Assembly (NCBI GenBank): GCA_024277815.1
Contig: JAJRUM010000003.1
Location: 62,001 to 126,000 of the forward strand
From: Gammaproteobacteria bacterium
Lineage (GTDB): Bacteria > Pseudomonadota > Gammaproteobacteria > Xanthomonadales > SZUA-36
Length of the DNA: 64,000 nt
Reading direction: 5' to 3'
The notes under the pieces were generated by a model, which saw only the letters and a list, made by a program, of their open reading frames with translations, had not been told where the DNA came from and did no database searches. How positions within the stretch are numbered: position 1 is the first letter of the stretch; every line of letters begins with the position of its first letter. Below, piece after piece: positions 35,469 to 45,304 of this stretch. A program made the position numbers and the translations under genes.

Positions 35469-35738
35469 TTAACGACGTAAACCAAGACGTTCAATAAGAT
35501 CCCGATAACGCTGAACTTCCTTTTTCTTCAGATAGTCCAGCAGGCTACGACGCTGGTTAACCAGGCGTAACAAACCGCGGCGGGAATGGTGGTCGTGTTT
35601 GTGTACTTTGAAGTGCTCGGTCAAATGTTGAATTCGTGAGGTTAACAAAGCAACCTGAACCTCGGGAGAGCCGGTGTCGTTCTCCGACCGTTTAAACTCA
35701 CTTACTACTTTACTTTTTGTCTCAGCATTTACAGACAT
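35469..35738 (-). CDS. rpsO: 30S ribosomal protein S15
   Basis: The ATG at 35738 has GGAGATGGAACC upstream and gives 89 residues, the normal size. Conserved parts are [56 protein letters not shown]. The protein binds the central domain of 16S rRNA. The leader contains a GGTTC/GAACC hairpin close to the start codon that may take part in the S15 feedback control known in other bacteria. Confidence 0.97.
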   Translation of the reverse strand: MSVNAETKSKVVSEFKRSENDTGSPEVQVALLTSRIQHLTEHFKVHKHDHHSRRGLLRLVNQRRSLLDYLKKKEVQRYRDLIERLGLRR

Positions 35739-35893
35739 GGTTCCATCTCCATGAATAGAGCCCCATGGTTCCTGTAGAACCCCGCAGCGCATAATTACGC
35801 TGGAAGTTTACAAATGCCGGTAGCCCCAAGTTTTCGTTAGCCGCCCATTTTAACTGCCATACTCACATCAAACAAGCATTAGGGCTGTTTGAT

Positions 35894-36802
35894 TCAGATA
35901 TTAAACACTCTCTTCGGCTGCAAGACACCTGTCCGGGACAACTCGCCAAGACCAAGCAGGTTCTCTTGCGGGCCATAAACACGGACATTGATCAATGAGG
36001 CGTCACCCTCTGAAAATTGAAAGTGATTGCCATGGACAAATTTTCCACATTGACCTTCATCCAGATCGACACGGGGCCAATCCGGCAGACCAACGTCAAC
36101 CGGCAAAAGAAAACTCTGTAAGCTGCCCTGTTCACTGGCTTCCTGAAGCTGATCCAGGGTCACCATTGCATGCGGCTCAAATGGCTCAACAAATAGCCGT
36201 CTTAGTTTGATCAGATGTGCACAACTGCCAAGTGCGCGGGCAATATCTTCTGCCAGTGTCCGAATGTAAGTGCCCTTGGAACAATGCACATCGAAACTGA
36301 GTTCGGGTGAATGCCATTGCCCCGGTGTCAGCTTGTGAATTGTTACGGTTCGCGCCTGTCGTTCTATCTCAATACCGTCACGTGCATACTCGTAAAGCGG
36401 TTTGCCCTGGTGTTTCAGGGCAGAATACATCGGTGGGACCTGTTGAATATCGCCCACGAACCTGCGGAAAGTCTGTGACATTTCCCGGGTATCCAGGTCC
36501 GGAACCGGGCTACGCTGAATGATATCGCCTTCAATATCACCGGTTGTGGTTGCTTCGCCAAGTCGGGCGGTAGCGCGGTACTGCTTACCCGCCTCCAGCA
36601 TAAATGCAGCTGTTTTACTGGCTTCGCCAAGGCAGACAGGCAACATCCCCGTCGCAAACGGGTCAAGGCTGCCGGTGTGACCGGCCTTTCGTGCCTGGAA
36701 AATCCCCCTGACTCTTTGCAGAGCACGGTTGGAAGAAATACCAGCTGGTTTATCCAGCAGCACGACACCATGAATATCGAGTCCACGCTTGCGGCGGCTC
36801 AC
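35894..36802 (-). CDS. truB: tRNA pseudouridine(55) synthase
   Basis: This 302-residue protein has the TruB signature GIFQARKAGHTGSLDPFATGMLPVCLG with the catalytic Asp in GSLDPFATG, as well as GVVLLDKPAGISSN near the N-terminus and CSKGTYIRTLAEDIARALG. It makes pseudouridine 55 in the T loop of tRNAs. It lies 12 bp after rbfA in the nusA-infB-rbfA-truB-rpsO-pnp series. Confidence 0.97.
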   Translation of the reverse strand: MSRRKRGLDIHGVVLLDKPAGISSNRALQRVRGIFQARKAGHTGSLDPFATGMLPVCLGEASKTAAFMLEAGKQYRATARLGEATTTGDIEGDIIQRSPVPDLDTREMSQTFRRFVGDIQQVPPMYSALKHQGKPLYEYARDGIEIERQARTVTIHKLTPGQWHSPELSFDVHCSKGTYIRTLAEDIARALGSCAHLIKLRRLFVEPFEPHAMVTLDQLQEASEQGSLQSFLLPVDVGLPDWPRVDLDEGQCGKFVHGNHFQFSEGDASLINVRVYGPQENLLGLGELSRTGVLQPKRVFNI

Positions 36803-36814
36803 CTCGGCAACCCG

Positions 36815-37216
36815 CTATTCCTTGTCGGAATCTTCAGCTTCAGCAAGCGTTCCTTCATAGCCACCTTTGTCAGAGTCCAAAGCTTTGGAGATTAGCTGGT
36901 CAATGTGACTGCCCTGCTCTACCGAGTCATCATGCAGAAAGTGTAACTCCGGAACATGGCGCATGCGCAATTCCTGGCCCAGGCGACGGCGCAGAAAAAC
37001 CGCAGCCCGACGCAGTGCCTTCAGGCTGGTCTTGGCTTTGTCCGGATCAAACACGGTAATAAATACTTTTGCATGAGAAAGATCACGCGTGACCTCAACA
37101 TCTGAGAGACTGACAAAACCGACCTCAGGGTCTTTGACTTCCTGTTGGATCAGCTTGGCCAGATCACGCCTTAGCTGACCGGCAACGCGTTCAGATCTGG
37201 TGAAGTCCCTTGCCAT
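36815..37216 (-). CDS. rbfA: 30S ribosome-binding factor A
   Basis: The ATG at 37216 overlaps the infB stop by one base (TGATG), giving 133 residues beginning [30 protein letters not shown]. The KH-like fold follows with VSLSDVEVTRDLSHAKVFITVFD and LRMRHVPELHFLHDDSVEQGSHID. It assists late maturation of the 30S subunit. The acidic C-terminal tail (EAEDSDKE) is common in the family. Confidence 0.96.
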   Translation of the reverse strand: MARDFTRSERVAGQLRRDLAKLIQQEVKDPEVGFVSLSDVEVTRDLSHAKVFITVFDPDKAKTSLKALRRAAVFLRRRLGQELRMRHVPELHFLHDDSVEQGSHIDQLISKALDSDKGGYEGTLAEAEDSDKE

Positions 37217-39750
37217 CAGTCCAGGGTCCTGGCGATCTCGATCCTTTCGAAGCACTCGATCTGATCGCCGGGCTTGATATCGTTGTACATCTTCACACCA
37301 ATACCACATTCCGTACCCGACTGAACCTCTCCGGCATCATCTTTGAAGCGCCGTAACGACTCAAGCTCACCCTCAAATATCACCACGTTGTCGCGCAATA
37401 CCCTGATCGGATTGGCCCGCTTGACATGGCCCTCAACAACCAGACAACCCGCGATGGCCCCAAGCTTGGATGAACGGAATACATCTTTGACTTCAGCCAG
37501 GCCAACAATCTGCTCTTTGATCTCCGTTCCCAACATACCGGTAATAGCGGATTTTACCTCGTCAATCGCTTCATAAATAATGCTGTAATAATGTATATCC
37601 AGCTCGTTTTCCTGGATAACCTTTCGGGCAGAATTGTCTGCACGAACATTGAAGCCAATAATGATGGCACCGGAGGCATGCGCCAGAGAAGCATCTGAAC
37701 CCGTAATGGCACCCACTCCGGAAGCCACAATATTAACTTTGACCTCATCATTGCTTAGCTTTGTCAGCGCGTCCTTCAATGCCTCTACACTGCCCTGGAC
37801 GTCGGCACGGATCAGCAGGTTCACAGCCATCTGCTCACCTTTACCCATGTTATCGAACAGGTTCTGCAAGTTGGCAGCCTGCTGCTGAGCCAGGCGCCCC
37901 TCACGGTGGCTGTCCTGGCGCTGGCCTGCGGCTTCACGGGCTTTTCTTTCGTTGGCTACAACAATGACTTCATCACCGGCAAACGGCACGCCGGAGAGGC
38001 CCAGAATAACCACGGGCATGGATGGGCCAGCTGATCCGATGGCTTCACCACGCTCATCAAACATTGCCCGGACACGACCAAATTCCTGCCCCGCGAGTAC
38101 CATTTCACCACGTTTAAGTGTGCCGTTCTGGATCAGGATTGTCGCCATGGGTCCACGGCCCTTATCCAGACTGGATTCAATGACCAGTCCCTGAGCCCGG
38201 CGCTCGGGATCTGCCTTGAGTTCCAGCAGTTCAGCCTGTAGTGAAATGCCTTCGAGCAAATCCTCGATGCCTTCGCCGGTTATTGCAGATACCGGCACGA
38301 ATAATTCCTCACCACCCCAGTCTTCAGCGATAACCTCTTCCTTGGAAAGTTCAGACTTGACCCGTTCAGCATCTGCATCAGGCTTGTCAATCTTGTTGAT
38401 CGCCACGATAAGCGGTACACCGGCTGCACGTGCGTGTTGAATGGCCTCTTTGGTCTGTGGCATCACACCATCATCAGCGGCAACGACCAGTATCACTATA
38501 TCCGTGGCCCTGGCACCGCGCGCCCGCATGGCGGTAAATGCCGCATGTCCTGGTGTATCCAGAAAGGTAATAATGCCGCGATCAGTTTTCACGTGATAGG
38601 CGCCGATATGCTGGGTAATACCACCCGCCTCAGAGTCAGTCACCTTGGTCTTCTTGATATAGTCAAGCAACGAGGTTTTACCATGGTCAACATGGCCCAT
38701 CACAGTCACCACTGGTGGCCGTGTAATGCCCTCGGTAACGGATTCCAGCTCATCTGCCAGCAACTCATGCTCAATGCCTGTTTGCTCTGCTGGCTTGGCT
38801 GTGTGGCCCATTTCTTCGACCACCAGAATGGCTGTATCCTGATCAATCGGCTGGTTGATGGTTACCATCATGCCCATGTTCATCAGGACTTTGATCACTT
38901 CACCAGCCTTGATAGCCAGCATTTTGGCAAGCTCAGAGACCGTGATCGTTTCAGGTATTGCGACGTCCCGGATAACCGGCGCCGTCGGCTTTGAGAAACC
39001 ATGTTCAGTTGGCCGGGATGAAGCACTGACCCGCCGGGTTGGCTTACGCCTTCTTGCCGCGGAGCCGCGGGCTACATGCAACTCTGCGCGGCCATAACGG
39101 GTCGAGGGCTTGGCCCTTTCCTTTTTGCGTTTCCGCTGCTCCTCAGCCAATTTGCGGGCACGCTCTTCCTCTTTCTTACGCTCACTTTCTTCCGCCTGGC
39201 GCTTGGATTCTTCTTCACGTTGCCGCTCTTCTTCTTCGCGCCGGGATTGCTCCTCCTGATCCTTACGTGCTTGCTCCTCAGCAGCCATCCGGGCGGATTC
39301 TTCAGCTTCCAGACGTGTTTTCTCTGCGGCTTCCTGACGTTCTGTTGCTTCAGACTCGCGGCGATCCTGCGCCTCCTTCAGAGCCTGCTGAACCTTTTCA
39401 CGTTCCGGGTCGTGCTTTTCAGCGTCGTGCAGGGCCGCGCGGTTGACGTAAGTACGGCGCTTGCGGAATTCCACATTAACGGTTCGTGTGGAGGCCCTTG
39501 GTCCACTGCCGGCAATACGCAGTTCACTGACAGATTTACGCTTTAGCGTAACCTGGCGTGGTGCCGTAGCATCAGTTTCAGCCTTGCCGTGCGATGATCT
39601 CAAATGCGCGAGCAATTTCTTTTTGTCGTCATTGGACACAGTCTCATCGCCGGCGGCGACCTCTATACCTGCCTGGTCCATCTGGGCAATCAGTTTGTCA
39701 ACGCTGACACCCAGGACTTCTGCTAATTGTGAAACGGTTACTTTAGACAT
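37216..39750 (-). CDS. infB: Translation initiation factor IF-2
   Basis: This 844-residue protein starts [26 protein letters not shown], the IF2_N domain, after AAGGAGCAGAATAA. A charged Glu/Arg/Lys-rich coiled stretch (about 110-215) and a second IF2_N-like domain follow. The GTPase domain has [16 protein letters not shown] (G1), [16 protein letters not shown] (G3) and [10 protein letters not shown] (G4). The C-terminal beta-barrel domains end with [19 protein letters not shown]. It delivers initiator tRNA to the 30S subunit. The initiator tRNA gene lies in the same region upstream. Confidence 0.98.
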   Translation of the reverse strand: MSKVTVSQLAEVLGVSVDKLIAQMDQAGIEVAAGDETVSNDDKKKLLAHLRSSHGKAETDATAPRQVTLKRKSVSELRIAGSGPRASTRTVNVEFRKRRTYVNRAALHDAEKHDPEREKVQQALKEAQDRRESEATERQEAAEKTRLEAEESARMAAEEQARKDQEEQSRREEEERQREEESKRQAEESERKKEEERARKLAEEQRKRKKERAKPSTRYGRAELHVARGSAARRRKPTRRVSASSRPTEHGFSKPTAPVIRDVAIPETITVSELAKMLAIKAGEVIKVLMNMGMMVTINQPIDQDTAILVVEEMGHTAKPAEQTGIEHELLADELESVTEGITRPPVVTVMGHVDHGKTSLLDYIKKTKVTDSEAGGITQHIGAYHVKTDRGIITFLDTPGHAAFTAMRARGARATDIVILVVAADDGVMPQTKEAIQHARAAGVPLIVAINKIDKPDADAERVKSELSKEEVIAEDWGGEELFVPVSAITGEGIEDLLEGISLQAELLELKADPERRAQGLVIESSLDKGRGPMATILIQNGTLKRGEMVLAGQEFGRVRAMFDERGEAIGSAGPSMPVVILGLSGVPFAGDEVIVVANERKAREAAGQRQDSHREGRLAQQQAANLQNLFDNMGKGEQMAVNLLIRADVQGSVEALKDALTKLSNDEVKVNIVASGVGAITGSDASLAHASGAIIIGFNVRADNSARKVIQENELDIHYYSIIYEAIDEVKSAITGMLGTEIKEQIVGLAEVKDVFRSSKLGAIAGCLVVEGHVKRANPIRVLRDNVVIFEGELESLRRFKDDAGEVQSGTECGIGVKMYNDIKPGDQIECFERIEIARTLD

Positions 39751-39827
39751 TTATTCTGCTCCTTGAAGGACCTGCCGGTGGATGCACTGCCTACCTGATT
39801 TAGTAGGATGAGTGAGCACACCCGCTC

Positions 39828-41330
39828 TCAAGACTCCTGGTTTTCTTCTTCAAACCAGGGGGCACGCGCAGCCATAATCAGCGCAGCGGCCTCTTCTTCC
39901 GGCATATCATCCACTTCCAGCAATTCATCAACTGCAAGTTCTGCCAGGTCTTCCTGTGTACGTGTACCCTTTTCCGCCAACCGGAAAGCCAGGCGCTCGG
40001 TCATGCCTTCCAGACTCAAAAGGTCTTCGGCCGGACTGTTTTCATCAAGTGCTTCTTCTTTGGCAATCAACTGCGTCAGCAGGGCATCCCGTGCGCGTCG
40101 ACGTAACTCAACAACCATATCCTCATCAAACTCTTCGATCTCCAGTAACTCTGAATCCGGGACATAAGCCACCTCTTCAATATTACTGAAACCCTCAGCG
40201 ACGAGAATGCTGGCAACACTTTCGTCCACATCCAGACGTTCCATAAAGACGCCAAGAACTTTGCCGGCCTCTTCCTCGCCTTTCTTGTCGGCATCTTCAA
40301 CCGTCAATATATTCAGTTCCCAACCACTGAGGTCACTTGCCAGCCTGACGTTCTGCCCACCACGGCCAATTGCCTGCGACAGGTTAGCCTCTTCAACGGC
40401 AATGTCCATTGTGCGGCGTTCTTCGTCCACAACAATAGATGCAACTTCAGCAGGTGCCATGGCATTGACAACAAATTGAGCCGGATTGTCATCCCACAGA
40501 ATGATATCGATACGTTCACCTGCCAGCTCGTTTGATACAGCCTGAACACGCGAACCCCGCATTCCCACACAAGCACCGATCGGGTCAGTGCGGGGATCGT
40601 TGGACTTGACGGCAATCTTTGCCCTGCGACCAGGGTCCCTCGCACCCCCCATGATGGAAATCAGTTCCTGACCGATCTCCGGCACTTCCAGTTCAAACAG
40701 GGCAATCAGGAATTCCTTAATGGTGCGACTGGCAAATAACTGCGGACCGCGTATATCCGCCTTAACTTCGTACAGGTAGGCACGCAGTCGATCACCCGGA
40801 CGTACGGTTTCACCCTGAATCATGTGCCGCTGGGCAACAAAAGCTTCAGCATTGCCACCCAGATCCAGATAAACATTGCCTCTTTCTATGCGCTTGACGA
40901 TTCCGTTGATCAGCTCGCCTTCACGATCCTTGTAAGCATCAACGACCTGCTCACGTTCAGCCTCACGGACGCGTTGAACAATGACCTGCTTGGCTGTCTG
41001 CGCAGCGATACGGCCAAACTCCACGTTATCCATGGATTCTTCGATGGTTGCGCCCACCTCGATCTCCGGATTGTGCGCAAGTGCGTCCTTATGGAATATC
41101 TGGAATTCATCCGATTCCATTTCCTCGTCGTCTTCGATGACGTTCCAGACACGGAAGGTTTCATACTCGCCGGTCTCGCGATCAATGCTGACGCGAGCCT
41201 CCATTTCATCGTTATGCCGTTTGCAGGTTGCCGATGCCAAGGCCGCTTCCAGAGCCTCAAAAATAACGCTCTTGGCGACACCTTTTTCATTGGATACTGC
41301 ATCTACGACCAGGAGAATTTCTTTACTCAT
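39828..41330 (-). CDS. nusA: Transcription termination/antitermination protein NusA
   Basis: This 500-residue protein has an N-terminal RNA-polymerase-binding domain starting MSKEILLVVDAVSNEKGVAKSVIFEALEAALASA. An S1 domain (GELINGIVKRIERGNVYLDLGGNAEAFV), two KH domains (DPIGACVGMRGSRVQAVSNELAGERIDI and NLSQAIGRGGQNVRLASDLSGW) and two acidic C-terminal repeats with helix-hairpin-helix motifs follow. GGAGTTAAAAGCAG precedes the ATG. It lies between rimP and infB as usual. Confidence 0.98.
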   Translation of the reverse strand: MSKEILLVVDAVSNEKGVAKSVIFEALEAALASATCKRHNDEMEARVSIDRETGEYETFRVWNVIEDDEEMESDEFQIFHKDALAHNPEIEVGATIEESMDNVEFGRIAAQTAKQVIVQRVREAEREQVVDAYKDREGELINGIVKRIERGNVYLDLGGNAEAFVAQRHMIQGETVRPGDRLRAYLYEVKADIRGPQLFASRTIKEFLIALFELEVPEIGQELISIMGGARDPGRRAKIAVKSNDPRTDPIGACVGMRGSRVQAVSNELAGERIDIILWDDNPAQFVVNAMAPAEVASIVVDEERRTMDIAVEEANLSQAIGRGGQNVRLASDLSGWELNILTVEDADKKGEEEAGKVLGVFMERLDVDESVASILVAEGFSNIEEVAYVPDSELLEIEEFDEDMVVELRRRARDALLTQLIAKEEALDENSPAEDLLSLEGMTERLAFRLAEKGTRTQEDLAELAVDELLEVDDMPEEEAAALIMAARAPWFEEENQES

Positions 41331-41367
41331 CTGCTTTTAACTCCATACGGGGGTTTACCCCCTGCTG

Positions 41368-41850
41368 TTACTTGTCTGCTCTATGTCCGGCCAGAATACT
41401 TTCGTAGTCCGGGACCAGTCTCGCCTTGGCGATATTGTTAAATTCAAGCGCCACATCTATACCATCCTGGTCAACCGTGACAGTACTGTCGGTGACCGCC
41501 AGGATTCTGCCCTGAAATTTACGCCGGCCATCCTGTGGTGCGAACAGGTTAACTTTTACTTCCTGTCCCGAAAACTCAGTAAAGTGTGCGGGTGTGAACA
41601 GCGGCCTGTCCAGGCCGGGTGAAGAAACTTCCAGGTTGTAGTGAGTCTTTATCGGGTCCTTGACATCCAGCAGCGCAGCGGTCTCGCGGCTGACGCGTTC
41701 GCAATCCTCGATACCCACGCCTTTTCCATGGTCGATGTATATGCGCAATACAGAATGCTTGGGATTGCTGTTGTATTCCAGGCCCACAAACTCATAGCCA
41801 AGGTCCTCAACCAGCGGTTGTAACATTTCGTTCAGTTTCTGTACGCTCAA
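41368..41850 (-). CDS. rimP: Ribosome maturation factor RimP
   Basis: This 160-residue protein begins at a TTG at 41850, the only start that matches the family N-terminus (SVQKLNEMLQPLVEDLGYEFVGLEY), with GGTGGAGATAG upstream. The rest shows RIYIDHGKGVGIEDCERVSRETAALLDV and YNLEVSSPGLDRPLFTPAHFTEFSGQEVKVNL. It acts in 30S subunit maturation. It opens the rimP-nusA-infB series downstream of the initiator tRNA. Confidence 0.95.
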   Translation of the reverse strand: MSVQKLNEMLQPLVEDLGYEFVGLEYNSNPKHSVLRIYIDHGKGVGIEDCERVSRETAALLDVKDPIKTHYNLEVSSPGLDRPLFTPAHFTEFSGQEVKVNLFAPQDGRRKFQGRILAVTDSTVTVDQDGIDVALEFNNIAKARLVPDYESILAGHRADK

Positions 41851-41896
41851 GCCACTATCTCCACCAGGCCCTCCAGTTGTGCATTATCTACGGGCA

Positions 41897-41920
41897 CAAA
41901 AAAAGGGCACACACGCCCCC
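41897..41920 (-). terminator. Terminator-like hairpin between tRNA-fMet and rimP
   Basis: On the minus strand GGGC-gtgtgt-GCCC is followed by a run of seven to eight T. The stem is short, so it may be a weak terminator or attenuator ahead of rimP. Confidence 0.55.
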
Positions 41921-42015
41921 GACGATCAGCCCCGGAGTACCGGAACCTACCCAATCACGCCCACCCGGGCGGATGCGATAGCTTTATTTCATTGCACCAT
42001 CCAATCGTCGGAACT

Positions 42016-42060
42016 ACTGGCCCACGGCCAGTAACACAAAAAAGGGCCCTGCCGGACCCT
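42016..42060 (-). terminator. Terminator of tRNA-fMet
   Basis: On the minus strand, AGGGTCC-ggca-GGGCCCT (42044-42060 region) is followed by TTTTTT (about 42038-42043). A second perfect hairpin, ACTGGCC-cac-GGCCAGT, lies at 42016-42032. Confidence 0.75.
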
Positions 42061-42070
42061 ATAAAATATT

Positions 42071-42147
42071 TGGTAGCGGGGGCAGGATTCGAACCTGCGA
42101 CCTTCGGGTTATGAGCCCGACGAGCTGCCAGACTGCTCCACCCCGCA
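42071..42147 (-). tRNA. Initiator tRNA-fMet (anticodon CAT)
   Basis: This 77-nt tRNA has anticodon stem GTCGGG/CCCGA around loop CTCATAA with three G-C pairs, typical of initiator tRNA. The first base (T) does not pair with position 72, the known initiator feature. The T arm is GCAGG-TTCGAAT-CCTGC and CCA is encoded. It lies between nuoN and rimP, as metY does in other species. Confidence 0.96.
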
Positions 42148-42299
42148 TCAGCAGGAAGGCATGATAAAGATTTGAGGGGATAATTACAAGAGAAAGACGA
42201 GGGATTTGGTAAGAAAGTCGACAATATATTTACCCCGCAGCGGGATATGTATCTCTGGCCGTGAGAACACGAAAATCAGGCAGGTTTATGCCGCCCCCG

Positions 42300-42315
42300 G
42301 CCGGTCCGGACCGGC
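42300..42315. terminator. Perfect 16-bp palindrome after nuoN
   Basis: GCCGGTCCGGACCGGC is fully self-complementary and lies 15 bp past the nuoN stop. It would form a GC-rich hairpin in the transcript, but no T run follows, so termination or transcript-end protection is only a possibility. Confidence 0.5.
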
Positions 42316-42330
42316 GCTGACCCGGATGCC

Positions 42331-43779
42331 TTAAAGTGTGGCGAAACTGTTGATGCAGATGGCGATCAAGGAACCGGAGAAGATTCCTAAACCAATGATC
42401 ATAATGCCGTTTAAAGTCAGAGCAGCACCAAAATCTACCGGCGCCACAATAGCTGCTTCATTCTCCGGCTCATCAAAATACATGTACTTAATAACGCGCA
42501 GATAGTAGAAAGCACCCATCACTGCAAAAATCACTGCGGTAATTGCCAGCCACAGCAGGCCGGCGTCCATGGCGGCCTTGATGACCATCCACTTGGCGAA
42601 AAAGCCAACCATTGGCGGGACACCCGCCATGGAAAACATCACGATTGCCATGATCGCTGCATAAAACGGATTACGCTGGTTCAGCCCTTTGAAGTCTTCC
42701 AGTTGCTCCGCCTCAATGCCCCGTGCGCTCAACATGATGACCATACCAAAAGCTGCAGTTGACATCAGTGCATAGACAATGACGTAGTACATCGACGCAC
42801 CAAAACCGAAAGCAGTTCCCGGCAACAAGCCCAACAGCACGAAACCCATGTGCGAAATCGTGGAATATGCGAGCATTCTCTTAATATTGGTTTGCATAAT
42901 GGCCGCCAGATTACCGACGATAATCGATAACAATGCCATGACCTGCAGCATTCCCTGCCAGTGCATATGCAGGTCACCCAGGCCAGACTGCAAAAAACGA
43001 AACGCCATTGCAAATGCCGCCAGCTTGGGCAACGAAGAGATCAGCAGGGTAACCGCAACAGGCGCACCTTCATAAACATCCGGAATCCACATGTGAAACG
43101 GAACCACACCAAACTTGAACGCAATACCAACAACCACGAACACCAGACCAAATATCAACAGAATGTCATGTTCGCCAAGGACGCCGATGGCTGCGGCAAT
43201 ATCAACCAGGCCCAGGCTGCCGGTAGCACCATAGATCATCGACATGCCATACAGCAGCATGCCGGAGGCCATCGATCCCAACACAAAGTACTTCATTGCT
43301 GCTTCAGGCCCACGACTCGATTCCCGATTAAACGCAACCAGTGCGTAAACTGACAATGAAATCAATTCCAGACCCAGGTAGATCATGATCAGGCTGTTGG
43401 CCGAAATCAGCAGCATGACACCCAGCAAGGTAAACAGGCTGAGCGTATAGAAATCTGCGCGGAACATATTGAAATTGCGCAGATAGAACTTCGCATAGGT
43501 ATAGATCAGACCGAGCGTGATAAAGCTGAATACTTTCAGCACATCACCCATTGAATCACGGATAAAACCACCATTGAAAGCGGTTACTGAATGTACGCCC
43601 GCAGTAAGATAATCGCCGCGTAAGGTAATGATACCAGCGAAGACCAGCGTTAACATGGCCAACATGTGAATGATTCCCCGCCGCTCTTCGCTCAGGAAAA
43701 GATCCACCAGCATAATTACGCAGGCCATTGCCAAAACCCAGAATTCAGGAGCAGCTAATAACATTTGGGCACCGTTCAT
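42331..43779 (-). CDS. nuoN: NADH-quinone oxidoreductase subunit N
   Basis: This 482-residue antiporter-like membrane subunit of complex I has about 14 helices. Family motifs are LLGVMLLISANSLIMIYLGLELISLSVYALVAF, FKFGVVPFHMWIPDVYEGAPVAVTLLISSLPKLAAF, and TNIKRMLAYSTISHMGFVLLGLL with the proton-channel lysines. It is the last gene of the nuo operon and starts one base after the nuoM stop. Confidence 0.97.
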   Translation of the reverse strand: MNGAQMLLAAPEFWVLAMACVIMLVDLFLSEERRGIIHMLAMLTLVFAGIITLRGDYLTAGVHSVTAFNGGFIRDSMGDVLKVFSFITLGLIYTYAKFYLRNFNMFRADFYTLSLFTLLGVMLLISANSLIMIYLGLELISLSVYALVAFNRESSRGPEAAMKYFVLGSMASGMLLYGMSMIYGATGSLGLVDIAAAIGVLGEHDILLIFGLVFVVVGIAFKFGVVPFHMWIPDVYEGAPVAVTLLISSLPKLAAFAMAFRFLQSGLGDLHMHWQGMLQVMALLSIIVGNLAAIMQTNIKRMLAYSTISHMGFVLLGLLPGTAFGFGASMYYVIVYALMSTAAFGMVIMLSARGIEAEQLEDFKGLNQRNPFYAAIMAIVMFSMAGVPPMVGFFAKWMVIKAAMDAGLLWLAITAVIFAVMGAFYYLRVIKYMYFDEPENEAAIVAPVDFGAALTLNGIMIIGLGIFSGSLIAICINSFATL

Positions 43780-43780
43780 A

Positions 43781-45304
43781 TCATATGACCTTCGATTGAA
43801 CTATGTGTTGTAACAGGTGATCCACTGAAACCTGTAGCATGTCTACCAGCGGCTGCGGCCACAGACCAAAAAACAGAATGGCCACTGCCAGCGTGCCAAG
43901 AACCAGCGCTTCGCGAGCATTAATATCCTGCAGATTTTCCACTTCATGGTTGGCTACGGCACCGAAAATCACACGCTTGACCAGCCACAGGCTGTATGCC
44001 GCACCGAGAATCAGGGTCAGGCCGGCGAGGAAAGCGAACCAGAAATTCGCCTGGAATGAAGACAGAATAACCATGAACTCACCAACAAACCCACTGGTAC
44101 CAGGCAAGCCCGAATTGGCCATCAGGAACAACACCGCAAAAAAGGCAAACCATGGCATGGTGTTGGCAACACCGCCATAGTCCTTGATCATGCGACTGTG
44201 GACCCGGTCATACAAAACGCCAACCATCAGGAACAGTGCACCTGAGATGAAGCCATGTGAAACCATTTGTACCATGGCTCCCTCGACACCCAGCGCTGCG
44301 CCGGATACGTCACCGGTGTTACGGTAAATTGAGAACGCGACAAACAGGCCAAGGGTCACAAAGCCCATGTGGGCAATGGACGAATAGGCGATCAGCTTTT
44401 TCATATCCTGCTGGGCCAACGCAACGAAACCAATATAGACGATCGCGATTAACGACAGGCTAATCACCAGCCAGTCAAGAGCAGCGGATGCATCCGGTGT
44501 AATCGGCAGACTGAAACGAATAAACCCGTAGCCGCCAATTTTCAACATGATGGCAGCCAGAATGACGGAACCGCCTGTCGGTGCTTCCACGTGCGCATCG
44601 GGCAACCATGTGTGTACCGGAAACATTGGTATTTTGACGGCAAAGGCGGCCAGAAAACCCATAAACAGCCACTTTTGGGCGACAAAACTCAGCGGCAACT
44701 CATGCCAGGCCAGAATATCCCAGCTACCGGACTGGATGTACAGGTAGATCAGGCCGATCAGCATGAATACCGAGCCGAGGAAGGTATAGAGGAAAAACTT
44801 GATGGTCGCATAGACCCGTCTCGGTCCACCCCAGATACCAATAACCAGAAACATCGGAATCAGCATGGCTTCAAAGAATATATAAAACAGCAAGCCATCG
44901 AGCGCTGAAAACACGCCGATCATCAAGCCCTCCATCAACAGGAAAGCCGCCATGTACTGATTGACATTCTTCTGAATTGATCGCCAGCTTGAAATCACTA
45001 CTAGCACACCAAAAAACAGGGTTAACAATATCAGTGGCGCAGAGAAGCCATCGACACCAAGATAATATTGAATGTTGAAGACCTCAATCCAGGGTCGCTG
45101 CTCTGTGAATTGCATGGCAGCCGTTGTTGTATCAAAGGCAAAGAACAACGGCAGGCCGAGTACAAAAGTAGCACCCGAGATCACCAGCGCAAGGCCCTTG
45201 GCCATCGCTGGTCGCTGGGCACCGGCTACGATCACGGCGATGGCACCGAGTATCGGCAACCAGATCAGTATACTGAGAAGAAATCCGTTCATAATCCCAT
45301 TCAT
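43781..45304 (-). CDS. nuoM: NADH-quinone oxidoreductase subunit M
   Basis: The ATG at 45304 overlaps the nuoL stop by 4 nt (507 residues); an in-frame ATG at 45292 is the alternative. Landmarks of this proton-pumping subunit are FMLIGLIYLYIQSGSWD, FLAAFAVKIPMFPVHTWLPDAHVEAPTGGSVILAAIMLKIGGYG and DMKKLIAYSSIAHMGFVTLGLF. It lies in the inner membrane as part of the antiporter-like arm. Confidence 0.96.
   Translation of the reverse strand: MNGIMNGFLLSILIWLPILGAIAVIVAGAQRPAMAKGLALVISGATFVLGLPLFFAFDTTTAAMQFTEQRPWIEVFNIQYYLGVDGFSAPLILLTLFFGVLVVISSWRSIQKNVNQYMAAFLLMEGLMIGVFSALDGLLFYIFFEAMLIPMFLVIGIWGGPRRVYATIKFFLYTFLGSVFMLIGLIYLYIQSGSWDILAWHELPLSFVAQKWLFMGFLAAFAVKIPMFPVHTWLPDAHVEAPTGGSVILAAIMLKIGGYGFIRFSLPITPDASAALDWLVISLSLIAIVYIGFVALAQQDMKKLIAYSSIAHMGFVTLGLFVAFSIYRNTGDVSGAALGVEGAMVQMVSHGFISGALFLMVGVLYDRVHSRMIKDYGGVANTMPWFAFFAVLFLMANSGLPGTSGFVGEFMVILSSFQANFWFAFLAGLTLILGAAYSLWLVKRVIFGAVANHEVENLQDINAREALVLGTLAVAILFFGLWPQPLVDMLQVSVDHLLQHIVQSKVI

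Noticed and set aside
38855-39097. CRISPR-like or tandem repeats anywhere in the window
   Set aside because: No regularly spaced identical repeats with unique spacers were seen; the repetitive look of this stretch reflects coding bias in infB.
39076-39546. Plus-strand ORF with hydrophobic leucine/phenylalanine-rich product opposite infB
   Set aside because: It is the antisense shadow of the Glu/Arg/Lys-rich coiled region of IF-2.
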